From contig NZ_JAICBX010000005.1 in the NCBI RefSeq assembly GCF_019492055.1, positions 248,001 to 312,000 of the forward strand: a stretch of 64,000 nucleotides of DNA, read 5' to 3'. The notes beneath the pieces were generated by a model, which was not told the origin of the DNA, made no database searches, and saw only the letters and a list, made by a program, of their open reading frames with translations. Position numbers and translations under genes: made by a program. Positions 56,476 to 64,000 of the stretch are shown here, in pieces. The first letter of the stretch is position 1, and the number at the start of each line of letters is the position of its first letter. The DNA is from Flavimaribacter sediminis (GTDB lineage: Bacteria > Pseudomonadota > Alphaproteobacteria > Rhizobiales > Rhizobiaceae).

Positions 56476-56857
56476 TCTCCCTCGAGCGTACGGATTGGCT
56501 GCAGGCCAAACCGCAAAGTCCCTCAATTTATAGCGCTTAAAATCATAGTTTAGAGCCAATCGCAACTAGAGGACAGATGAATCCATGCGACATTTTCGGC
56601 ACTTCCAACAAGATATCGCGGGATCAAGGCCCGGTAAATCTTGTAATAGAGCCGTGAAACAGGACATATGGGACCGGCCATCAAAATCAATCGGAGGAGC
56701 GTAGGCGGGATGGTGAACGATTGTTGCCGCAATTTATCCCTAGGCGTCGACCCGACCATTGTCGTGAACTTGATTGCGACCCGTTTCCTTGCGGAGCCAA
56801 CCGGTTCACGATAGGCATGTGATTCGCTCCCCAGCGACGAAAACAGAAACTCTGCAG
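56476..56857. other. Divergent promoter gap between ctaC and the IalB gene
   Basis: About 380 bases with no supported gene; the overlapping short frames have no ribosome site or domain. It must contain the promoters of the leftward oxidase operon and of the rightward IalB gene. An AT-rich block around 56523-56560 looks promoter-like for ctaC, but I cannot align a convincing -35/-10 pair. Confidence 0.4.
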
Positions 56858-57361
56858 ATGAAAAAACACCTTATTGCTCTCCTTTCCCTCGCGACGCTGG
56901 CCGTCTCGCCGATCCCGACTTCGGCGCAACAGCCCGGCACTGTAAAGTCGACGCATGGCGCCTGGTCGATTCTCTGCGACAAGCCGGCCGGCGCGACGAC
57001 CGAGCAATGCGCGCTGATGCAGAATGTGATCGCAGAAGACCGTCCGGAGGTCGCGCTTTCGGTCGTTGTGCTCAAGACGGCGGACAAGAAGGCGAGGGTC
57101 TTGAGGGTGCTGGCGCCGCTGGGCGTTTTGCTTCCCAATGGCCTCGGTCTGAATGTCGACGGCAAGGATATCGGCCGGGCCTATTTCGTGCGCTGTTTCA
57201 CGGACGGCTGCTACGCCGAAGTGATACTCGACGACACGTTGCTGACGACGCTTGAAAACGGCACTATGGCCACCTTCATCGTCTTCCAGACGCCGGAGGA
57301 AGGAATCGGAATCCCGGTCGACCTCAGCGGCTTTACCGATGGTTTCGAAACCCTGCCCTGA
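56858..57361 (+). CDS. Invasion-associated locus B (IalB) family protein
   Basis: 167 residues with a signal peptide (KKHLIALLSLATLAVSPIPTSA) and the IalB domain: THGAWSILCDKPAGATTEQCALMQ, then FVRCFTDGCYAEV. The four Cys residues in these two segments are conserved. In Bartonella IalB is linked to erythrocyte invasion, but homologues are general periplasmic proteins in free-living Rhizobiales. The ATG at 56858 is chosen for the signal peptide; the ribosome site is weak. Confidence 0.87.
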   Translation: MKKHLIALLSLATLAVSPIPTSAQQPGTVKSTHGAWSILCDKPAGATTEQCALMQNVIAEDRPEVALSVVVLKTADKKARVLRVLAPLGVLLPNGLGLNVDGKDIGRAYFVRCFTDGCYAEVILDDTLLTTLENGTMATFIVFQTPEEGIGIPVDLSGFTDGFETLP

Positions 57362-57470
57362 CGGCGACTTCGATACGCCCTTGGAAACCGCGGCTGACGC
57401 GCATTATATGTGACGCGGGGTCGGAGCCGTTCCGGCGCGACCGAAAACAGGCAAGAGACCGGGACTGGAC

Positions 57471-58886
57471 ATGGACAGAAATCTACTCCGCAACTTCGAC
57501 TGCTCGGAAGAGAAGATCGCCGAAATCGTCAGCGACGCGCTGCGTGGTTCCGACGATGGCGAGCTGTTCGTCGAGTATGAGGAGATGGAGTCGCTTGTCT
57601 TTGACGATGGCCGACTAAAGGCTGGAAATTTTACATGCGACCAAGGGTTTGGCCTGCGTTGCGTCGCTGACGAGGCAATTGGCTACGCGCATGCGGGCGA
57701 CCTTTCGGAAGCCGCGCTGAAACGCGCCGTATCGGCCGTTTCGTCCGTCACGCGCGGTTATGGAGGCGACTATGCTGCGTCTCCCGCAAGAACCAACAAG
57801 CACCTCTATGGCGAAGAAAACCCGATCGGCGCGCCGAGTTTCGAGGAAAAGGTTCAGCTGCTGCGGGAGATCGACGCCTATCTGCGCGCAAAGGATCCGA
57901 AGGTCCGCCAGGTGACAGCCTCTCTGGCCGCAAGCTGGCAGATCGTCAATATTCTGCGCGCGGACGGCGAGAGAATGCAGGACATCAGGCCGCTGACCCG
58001 CCTGAATGTCAGCGTGGTTGTCGGTGAAGGAGACCGTCAGGAAAGCGGCTCTTTCGGAGCGGGCGGCCGCCGGGGATTCGGCGAGTTCATCGCCGAGGAT
58101 TCATGGAAACAGGCCGCCGACGAGGCCTTGCGACAGGCGCTCGTCAATCTCGTCGCCCTCCCGGCGCCCGCTGGCGCCTTCGACGTGGTGCTTGGCGCCG
58201 GCTGGCCGGGCGTAATGCTTCATGAAGCAGTCGGGCACGGTCTCGAAGGGGATTTCAATCGCAAGAAGACGTCGGCCTTCGCCGGACTTCTTGGCCAGCA
58301 GGTCGCGGCGCCCGGCGTGACAGTCGTCGATGATGGAACGATAGAGGGCCGTCGGGGATCGCTGACGATCGACGACGAGGGCACGCCGTCCGGATACAAT
58401 GTCCTGATCGAAGACGGCAAGCTTGTCGGCTACATGCAGGACAGGCAGAACGCCCGTTTGATGGGCATGAAGCCGACAGGCAATGGACGTCGTCAGTCGC
58501 ACGCTCATCAACCCATGCCGCGCATGACCAACACCTACATGCTGAGCGGCGATTACACGCCTGAAGAAATCATCGGCTCGGTGGACAAGGGCGTCTACGC
58601 CGTCTCCTTCGGCGGCGGACAGGTGGACATCACGTCCGGCAAATTCGTGTTCGGCTGCACGGAAGCCTACATGATAGAAAACGGCAAAATAGGCGCTCCC
58701 ATCAAAGGCGCAATGCTGATCGGCAACGGTCCGGACGCCATGCACCGGGTGACCATGGTCGGCAATGATTCCAAGCTCGACAACGGTATCGGCATGTGCG
58801 GCAAGGCCGGACAGAGCGTGCCGGTCGGCGTCGGACAGCCACATCTGCGTATGAACCAGATGACGATCGGCGGAACTCAGGTCTGA
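57471..58886 (+). CDS. tldD: Metalloprotease TldD
   Basis: 471 residues. The TldD/PmbA family acts with PmbA (TldE) on microcin-type peptides and some antitoxins. The zinc-binding motif HEAVGHGLEGD (HExxxH) is intact, followed by VVDDGTIEGRRGSLTIDDEGTPS and the late FVFGCTEAYMIENGKIGAPIKGA. The ATG follows AGAGACCGGGACTGGAC without a strong site. PmbA is not in this window. The 5' gap of about 110 bases from the IalB gene allows a separate promoter. Confidence 0.94.
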   Translation: MDRNLLRNFDCSEEKIAEIVSDALRGSDDGELFVEYEEMESLVFDDGRLKAGNFTCDQGFGLRCVADEAIGYAHAGDLSEAALKRAVSAVSSVTRGYGGDYAASPARTNKHLYGEENPIGAPSFEEKVQLLREIDAYLRAKDPKVRQVTASLAASWQIVNILRADGERMQDIRPLTRLNVSVVVGEGDRQESGSFGAGGRRGFGEFIAEDSWKQAADEALRQALVNLVALPAPAGAFDVVLGAGWPGVMLHEAVGHGLEGDFNRKKTSAFAGLLGQQVAAPGVTVVDDGTIEGRRGSLTIDDEGTPSGYNVLIEDGKLVGYMQDRQNARLMGMKPTGNGRRQSHAHQPMPRMTNTYMLSGDYTPEEIIGSVDKGVYAVSFGGGQVDITSGKFVFGCTEAYMIENGKIGAPIKGAMLIGNGPDAMHRVTMVGNDSKLDNGIGMCGKAGQSVPVGVGQPHLRMNQMTIGGTQV

Positions 58887-58968
58887 CGGCCGCATGACAT
58901 CCGGCGCACTTAACATTTTGGCGCGGATTCAGCATCGATTAATCCCGATGGTGGTATGACCCGACAAA

Positions 58969-58994
58969 CGCCGGCGCATTTGCGTTCGCCGGCG
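58969..58994 (+). terminator. CGCCGGCG stem-loop after tldD
   Basis: Two copies of the self-complementary CGCCGGCG flank a 10-base loop, 82 bases after the tldD stop and before the next gene on the same strand. There is no T run, so it is only a possible terminator. Confidence 0.35.
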
Positions 58995-59031
58995 GGAATC
59001 CATCTTATCCGCCAACGCAATCGAGCGATGC

Positions 59032-60099
59032 ATGGGACGAATACAGGCTATGGCCTACCGGAGTGCGCACCGCTTGGCCATCAGCGGCGCGCTGGAAGCC
59101 GTGTCGCTCGCAGCGCAGCTGAAAATCGTTCCAACACAAAAGCATCGCGGCGTTATTTTCACCTTGCATCACGTCTGCGCCGAACGCCCGGATCGTTTCC
59201 AGCCGAATGCGCATCTTTCGATAACGCCTCAATTTCTTGACAGGGTTCTGGCTACGGTGCGTCGCAACGGCTGGAAACCTGTTCGGCTGGAGCAATTGCC
59301 GCACCTGCTTTCTCGCGGCGACAATGGCGACCGTTACGCTGTGTTCACGCTTGACGACGGCTATCGCAATAACAGAAGCGAAGCCCTTCCCGTATTCCGG
59401 AAGCACGAAGTTCCCTTCACGGTCTTTGTGACCTCGGGCTTCATGAGACGCAGCCGTTCGATCTGGTGGATGACGCTGGAAGAAATCCTGCGCAGCAGCC
59501 GATCGCTGACATTCGGCGGCGCTCAGATGAAGACACAAAGCGCGCTCGAGAAATATGCAGCATTCGATCGGGTGTGCCACTATCTTGAAGGCACAGAAGA
59601 AAATCAGTGTGTCGACGATCTGGACGCCCATGCGCACGCTCTTGGCTTCGATCCGATGTCGATCGTCGAGCGCGAGGTTCTTTCGTCACAGGACGTCGCG
59701 GCCTTTTCCAGGGATCCGCTGGTTTCCATCGGCGCGCACACGGTCAACCATCTGAACCTTGCGAAACTCGAACCGGAGCTCGCCGCCCGGGAAATGTCGA
59801 CATCAGCCGACGAAATCGGCGCACTGACCGGACAACGACCGACGCTCTTCGCCTATCCGTATGGAAGACGCGGCGCAGCCTGCCAGCGCGAGTTTGAAAT
59901 CGCCGCGCAATGCGGTTTCGACATTGCAGTTACGACGCGACCCGGCATGATAGGAACCTCGGATGGCGTAAACATGCTGTCGCTGCCGCGCATATCGCTC
60001 AACGGCTATTTCCAGAAATCTCGCTATATTGAAGCGCTGCTGACGGGCCTTCCGTTCAGATTCGCCGGCGTGCTCGGACAAAACGTCGGAAACGGATAA
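59032..60099 (+). CDS. Polysaccharide deacetylase family protein (NodB domain)
   Basis: 355 residues, no clear signal peptide. FTLDDGYRNNRSEALPVFRKH is NodB motif 1 with both Asp residues, SIGAHTVNHLNLAK supplies the two zinc His residues, and FAYPYGRRG is motif 3. An insertion of about 100 residues lies between motif 1 and the His pair. Proteins of this shape often modify surface polysaccharides or act in lipid-linked sugar pathways. An ATG at 59050 is an alternative start. It converges on pdxH. Confidence 0.83.
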   Translation: MGRIQAMAYRSAHRLAISGALEAVSLAAQLKIVPTQKHRGVIFTLHHVCAERPDRFQPNAHLSITPQFLDRVLATVRRNGWKPVRLEQLPHLLSRGDNGDRYAVFTLDDGYRNNRSEALPVFRKHEVPFTVFVTSGFMRRSRSIWWMTLEEILRSSRSLTFGGAQMKTQSALEKYAAFDRVCHYLEGTEENQCVDDLDAHAHALGFDPMSIVEREVLSSQDVAAFSRDPLVSIGAHTVNHLNLAKLEPELAAREMSTSADEIGALTGQRPTLFAYPYGRRGAACQREFEIAAQCGFDIAVTTRPGMIGTSDGVNMLSLPRISLNGYFQKSRYIEALLTGLPFRFAGVLGQNVGNG

Positions 60100-60128
60100 G
60101 CGCAGTACTTTCCGCGAATTAAGACAGT

Positions 60129-60752
60129 CTACGGATATAGACGGGTTTTGCGCCAGCTTTCGTTCTCCGGATCGCGCTCGAACCTCATCCGGTCATGTAG
60201 CCTGAACTTTCGATCGTGCCAGAATTCGATACTTTCCGGAACAACGCGAAATCCTGACCAGTGAGCAGGTCTTGGAATCTCGCCCAAGCCAAACTTCGCC
60301 GTGTACTCCGCGACGGATTTTTCGAGCGCAAAGCGATTTTCCAGCGGTCGCGACTGTCGGGAGGCCCAGGCTCCGATACGGCTGCCGCGCGGCCGGCTGT
60401 CATAATAGGCGTCAGCTTCCTCGTCGCTGACGATCTCGACCGTTCCCCTGATTCTCACCTGGCGACGCAATGACTTCCAGTGAAAGCACATGGCGGCCTT
60501 GCGGCTGGCGAGCATTTCCTCGCCCTTGGCGCTCTCAAAATTCGTGTAGATCGTGAAGCCGGCGTCATCGAAACCTTTCAACAAGACCATTCTGACATTC
60601 GGCATGCCGTCGTCGTCGACGGTTGCAAGCGCCAGAGCCGTAGGATCGTTCACCTCGCGCTTGGTTGCATCCGCCAGCCATTCGCCAAACAGCTTGATTG
60701 GTTCTTCCGACAGGGTAAAGTCACGAGTCTGGGTGTCAGTTTCGGTTGCCAT
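60129..60752 (-). CDS. pdxH: Pyridoxamine 5'-phosphate oxidase
   Basis: 207 residues. An FMN enzyme that makes pyridoxal 5'-phosphate. [20 protein letters not shown] and the FMN-binding [18 protein letters not shown] are family motifs, with the C-terminal [15 protein letters not shown] and WRKTRLYP carrying the substrate Arg residues. GGAAG six bases before the ATG at 60752 supports that start; ATG at 60764 is the alternative. It is divergent from a small lipoprotein gene across 76 bases. Confidence 0.95.
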   Translation of the reverse strand: MATETDTQTRDFTLSEEPIKLFGEWLADATKREVNDPTALALATVDDDGMPNVRMVLLKGFDDAGFTIYTNFESAKGEEMLASRKAAMCFHWKSLRRQVRIRGTVEIVSDEEADAYYDSRPRGSRIGAWASRQSRPLENRFALEKSVAEYTAKFGLGEIPRPAHWSGFRVVPESIEFWHDRKFRLHDRMRFERDPENESWRKTRLYP

Positions 60753-60828
60753 GACTTCTTCCATTGTTAAATTCCAAACCGCGGTCAGGCCACGGAGTTG
60801 TCCGCTTCGACCGGGCGGCTCAGAAATA

Positions 60829-61251
60829 GTGCGGGCGCTGGCAAGAGACAACCGGAAATTCTGCGTCGCCGTATTGTTGGCTGTCGTCTTGATTTCAGCC
60901 GGATGCGCGACAAACGGTCCAGACTATGCCTCCCTCGCCGATCCCGTCTCTCAGCCGGCGCCGGCGGGTGTCGCGACCGAACAAGGCAGCGACGAGAATT
61001 CCATTCTCGCAGCCGTCGCCGGAGCTGAACCCGGAACGCCTCCAACTGTCGCTCTTGCCTGGACAAACGAACAGAACGGCAATTCAGGCTCTGTGACGAT
61101 TGTGGGAGAAGAAGGAAAAGACACGCAACTGTGCAGGACTTTCATTGCCTCCAGGCAATCCTACAACGGCGTTTCGCAATTTACCGGCGAAGCGTGCCGA
61201 AACCGCCGCGGCGCAGACTGGTACCTGAATTCCATGGAAATGCGAGAATAG
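60829..61251 (+). CDS. Small outer-surface lipoprotein (17-kDa antigen-like)
   Basis: 140 residues from a GTG at 60829. A lipobox (VVLISAGC) follows a signal peptide, then a linker and a beta domain with [28 protein letters not shown] and [14 protein letters not shown]. The pattern, ending in an Arg/Trp-rich beta strand after two Cys residues, resembles the rickettsial 17-kDa surface antigen C-terminal domain. The first part of the open frame overlaps pdxH and is discarded. The GTG has only a weak upstream site, so the start is uncertain. Confidence 0.68.
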   Translation: MRALARDNRKFCVAVLLAVVLISAGCATNGPDYASLADPVSQPAPAGVATEQGSDENSILAAVAGAEPGTPPTVALAWTNEQNGNSGSVTIVGEEGKDTQLCRTFIASRQSYNGVSQFTGEACRNRRGADWYLNSMEMRE

Positions 61252-61380
61252 GAGTTGAGGCCGCAGTTTTCCGATTGCGCCTGAAATTCTCAAATCCGCC
61301 AGCCGGTTATGCCGCCCTTCAGCTTGAACCCTTTTGCCGGCTGTGCCATAGGCTTTGCACGAACAATCGAGGAGCTGAGC

Positions 61381-62202
61381 ATGGGTCTGACCGCCGGTTT
61401 GATGAAGGGTAAGCGCGGCATCATTCTAGGAGTCGCCAATAACCGCTCCATAGCCTGGGGTATCGCCAAGGCGTGCGCCGACGCCGGAGCCGAGTTGGCC
61501 ATGACCTATCAGGGCGACGCCTTGCGCAAACGGGTCGAGCCTCTGGCCAGTGAGCTGGGCGCATACGTCGTCGGTCATTGTGACGTCACCGATCCGGATA
61601 CGATGGACGCAGTGTTCGCCGAGGTCGAAAAACGGTGGGGCAAAATCGATTTCATGGTCCACGCCATCGCCTTTTCCGACAAGGACGAACTGACGGGACG
61701 CTATGTCGACACGAGCCGCGAGAACTTCAACCGCTCGATGGAAATCTCGGTCTATTCGCTGACGGCGCTTGCCCAGCGTGCGGAAAAGATCATGAATGAC
61801 GGCGGATCGATCGTGACGCTGACCTATTACGGCGCGGAAAAGGTCATGCCCCACTACAACGTCATGGGCGTCGCCAAGGCTGCGCTCGAAGCGAGCGTGC
61901 GCTATCTCGCAGTCGACCTCGGAGACCGCGGCATAAGGGTCAACGCCGTTTCGGCTGGCCCGATCAAGACACTGGCGGCTTCCGGAATTGGCGATTTCCG
62001 TTACATCCTTAAATGGAACGAGTACAATTCGCCGCTGAAACGCACAGTGACCATAGACGAAGTCGGAGAATCGGCGCTCTATCTGCTCTCCGATCTGTCG
62101 CGCGCCGTAACCGGCGAAGTGCATCACGTCGACTCGGGCTATCATACGATTGGCATGAAATCGGTGGATGCTCCCGACATTTCCGTCGTCAAGGACAGCT
62201 GA
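61381..62202 (+). CDS. fabI: Enoyl-[acyl-carrier-protein] reductase (NADH)
   Basis: 273 residues of short-chain dehydrogenase fold. GVANNRSIAWGIAKACADAG is the modified NAD-binding motif of FabI, and TYYGAEKVMPHYNVMGVAKAA contains the catalytic Tyr and Lys of the YxxxxxxK arrangement. It reduces enoyl-ACP in fatty acid elongation. GAGGAG lies six bases before the ATG at 61381. The phosphatase gene follows after 20 bases. Confidence 0.96.
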   Translation: MGLTAGLMKGKRGIILGVANNRSIAWGIAKACADAGAELAMTYQGDALRKRVEPLASELGAYVVGHCDVTDPDTMDAVFAEVEKRWGKIDFMVHAIAFSDKDELTGRYVDTSRENFNRSMEISVYSLTALAQRAEKIMNDGGSIVTLTYYGAEKVMPHYNVMGVAKAALEASVRYLAVDLGDRGIRVNAVSAGPIKTLAASGIGDFRYILKWNEYNSPLKRTVTIDEVGESALYLLSDLSRAVTGEVHHVDSGYHTIGMKSVDAPDISVVKDS

Positions 62203-62222
62203 GCGAAACTCAGGCTCCGAAC

Positions 62223-62843
62223 ATGCTGAACTTCACATCGCCGATCTACGTGATTCGGCACGGCGAAACGGACTGGAATGTCGAGGTCCGGTTCCAGGGC
62301 GCGAAGAACATCGACCTGAACGCCAAGGGGCGGGTCCAGGCGCGACAGAATGGCGAGGCGCTGGCCCGCCTTCTGGGTGAAAAGGCAACCGATCTTGACT
62401 ATGTTTCAAGCCCGCTCGCTCGCGCTCGTGATACGATGGCGCTGATGCGGGAAGCCATGCGGCTGCCGCCCGACGACTACAGGATTGACGAGCGGCTGAT
62501 CGAAATCAGCTTCGGGGACTGGGAGGGACAGACCCTTTCGGAGCTCGAAAAAACCAGTTCCGAGAAAATCGCGGAGCGGGCGGCGAACAAGTGGAGCTTC
62601 TTGCCTCCCGGCGAACATGCGGAAAGCTACGAAATTCTGAGCTGGCGCGTGGCCGCCTGGCTGCAGTCACTGGAAAAACCCGTTGTCTGCGTTTGCCATG
62701 GCGGCGTTATCCGCACCCTGTTTCACCTGATCGCGGGGCTCGACGGCGACGAGGCGGCGGAAATTTCGACGCCGCAGGATCAGATCCTGAAAATCGAAGG
62801 CGACTCGATGAGCTGGCTTCCTGCCAACGCCTACGGGGTTTGA
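62223..62843 (+). CDS. Histidine phosphatase (phosphoglycerate mutase family)
   Basis: 206 residues. IYVIRHGETDWN holds the catalytic phospho-accepting His, SSPLARARDTMALM and ISFGDWEGQTLSELE follow, and VCVCHGGVIRTLF contains the second His. Members act as phosphatases on small phospho-compounds rather than as mutases. It lies between fabI and aroC on the same strand, a common order in rhizobia as I recall it. Confidence 0.87.
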   Translation: MLNFTSPIYVIRHGETDWNVEVRFQGAKNIDLNAKGRVQARQNGEALARLLGEKATDLDYVSSPLARARDTMALMREAMRLPPDDYRIDERLIEISFGDWEGQTLSELEKTSSEKIAERAANKWSFLPPGEHAESYEILSWRVAAWLQSLEKPVVCVCHGGVIRTLFHLIAGLDGDEAAEISTPQDQILKIEGDSMSWLPANAYGV

Positions 62844-62903
62844 CCGGAACCTCAAAACTGCATAGATCAGGCGATCTTCTGTCGACAAACTCCGGACACC
62901 TGC

Positions 62904-64000
62904 ATGTCGCACAACACTTTTGGTCATCTGTTTCGCGTCACGACATGGGGTGAAAGCCATGGTCCGGCGCTCGGTTGCGTCGTCGACGGCTGTCCGCCGG
63001 GAATCGTCTTTACCGAAGCGGAGATCCAGCACTGGATGGACCGGCGCAAGCCCGGCCAGTCCCGATTCGTCACTCAGCGTCAGGAGGCCGACCAGGTGCG
63101 CGTTCTGTCCGGCGTGCTTGCACGCGATGACGGCGCCCTGATCACTACCGGCACGCCGGTCTCGATGTTGATCGAGAATACCGACCAGCGGTCGAAGGAC
63201 TATTCGGAAATCGCAAGGCGCTATCGCCCGGGGCACGCCGACTACGCCTATGACCGGAAGTACGGATTACGCGACTATCGCGGCGGGGGTCGCTCCTCCG
63301 CACGGGAGACGGCGGCCCGCGTGGCAGCCGGCGGGCTGGCCCGCAAAGTGTTGCCGCAGGTGAGGATTCGCGGCGCCCTCGTCCAGATCGGCAAGAAAAC
63401 GATCGACCGCAACAACTGGAACTGGGACTGCGTCGACCAAAATCCTTTTTTCTGTCCCGATCCCAAGATGACATCGGAGTGGGAAGCCTACCTCGACGGG
63501 ATTCGCAAGCAGGGCTCGTCTGTCGGCGCAGTGATCGAGGTGGTTGCCGACGGTGTTCCGGCCGGACTCGGCGCGCCGATCTACGGCAAGCTGGACCAGG
63601 ACATCGCCGCCAATCTGATGTCGATAAACGCGGTCAAGGGGGTCGAAATCGGCAATGGTTTCGCAGCGGCCGAGATCAGCGGCGAGCAAAACGCCGACGA
63701 AATGCGAATAGGCGATGACGGCAGACCGGTTTTCCTGTCCAACAATTCCGGCGGCATTGCGGGCGGCATTTCAACCGGGCAACAGATCGTCGCGCGGTTT
63801 GCGGTCAAGCCGACTTCGTCAATCCTGACCGAACGCAAGAGCATTGACGCAGACGGCAACGAAGTGGACATACGCACCAAGGGCAGGCACGACCCATGCG
63901 TCGGCATTCGCGCGGTCCCAATCGGTGAAGCCATGCTTGCCTGCACCCTGGCGGACCATTATTTGCGGCACAGGGGCCAGACCGGGCGTGCCGGATTCGA
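62904..64000 (+). CDS. aroC: Chorismate synthase (runs off right edge)
   Basis: About 365 codons from the ATG at 62904 to the window edge, nearly the full enzyme. It converts EPSP to chorismate using reduced [22 protein letters not shown] is the N-terminal signature, [14 protein letters not shown] and [18 protein letters not shown] the FMN/EPSP-binding segments, and [15 protein letters not shown] and [17 protein letters not shown] the later motifs. Only the final part is cut off. It follows the phosphatase by 60 bases. Confidence 0.96.
   Translation, partial: MSHNTFGHLFRVTTWGESHGPALGCVVDGCPPGIVFTEAEIQHWMDRRKPGQSRFVTQRQEADQVRVLSGVLARDDGALITTGTPVSMLIENTDQRSKDYSEIARRYRPGHADYAYDRKYGLRDYRGGGRSSARETAARVAAGGLARKVLPQVRIRGALVQIGKKTIDRNNWNWDCVDQNPFFCPDPKMTSEWEAYLDGIRKQGSSVGAVIEVVADGVPAGLGAPIYGKLDQDIAANLMSINAVKGVEIGNGFAAAEISGEQNADEMRIGDDGRPVFLSNNSGGIAGGISTGQQIVARFAVKPTSSILTERKSIDADGNEVDIRTKGRHDPCVGIRAVPIGEAMLACTLADHYLRHRGQTGRAGF

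Overview
The window looks like a chromosomal segment from an alphaproteobacterium of the order Hyphomicrobiales (Rhizobiales). The basis is gene content and order: a CcrM-type GANTC methyltransferase near mutY, a dsbA-smc-ppdK run, the aa3 oxidase block ctaC-ctaD-ctaB-(small coxF-like)-ctaG-ctaE-DUF983-SURF1 followed by ispH-thrB-rnhA, an IalB-family protein, and an LPS KDO pair (kdsA-kdsD). Base composition is GC-rich throughout, with ATGA/TGATG stop-start overlaps. I see no rRNA, tRNA, CRISPR array, insertion sequence or prophage. The genus is not determined from the sequence.

Layout. 1-1045: the N-terminal part of a class III nucleotide cyclase running off the left edge, and a small protein with three YRGVxH-type repeats. 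1299-16357: an accessory catabolic and transport region. It holds a berberine-bridge-type flavoprotein, two GATase1-AraC regulators, a dimethylglycine-dehydrogenase-like flavoprotein, an FCD-type GntR regulator with a paired operator-like site, a complete branched-chain-type ABC transporter (binding protein, two permeases, two ATPases) fused by overlaps to an aldehyde dehydrogenase, and a flotillin-like SPFH protein. 16366-24962: kdsA-kdsD, bioY, an MBL-fold hydrolase and polysaccharide deacetylase pair, a DUF1499 membrane protein, a class III aminotransferase and a zinc-type quinone/alcohol oxidoreductase.

24980-35683 is housekeeping: ppdK, smc, a DsbA-family lipoprotein, a DUF721 protein, mutY, HAD phosphatases and ccrM. 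36674-38484 holds three small secreted proteins and a lipoprotein; the first two are tandem paralogues I cannot assign to a family. 38649-45098: thrC, an M16 peptidase, a GNAT acetyltransferase and a large PAS/GGDEF/EAL membrane protein with a degenerate GGDEF motif. 45123-49862: YqgE, a DsbD N-domain protein, a peroxiredoxin, rnhA, thrB and ispH. 49940-56475: the cytochrome oxidase structural and assembly genes, including a 49-codon coxF-like gene. 56858-64000: IalB, tldD, a polysaccharide deacetylase, pdxH, a small lipoprotein, fabI, a phosphoglycerate-mutase-family phosphatase and the 5' part of aroC.

The most interesting non-coding signal is a perfect 11-bp inverted repeat that encloses both the Shine-Dalgarno sequence and the GTG start codon of smc, next to a second hairpin in the dsbA-smc gap. 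Other items worth checking are operator-like palindromes beside each of the three regulators at 2.7-8.4 kb, an approximately 130-residue Ala/Ser/Pro-rich tail on the LivF-type ATPase, the tandem secreted paralogues, and a very stable UUCG-loop hairpin between ctaD and ctaB. No clearly new multi-gene defence or mobile system was found.
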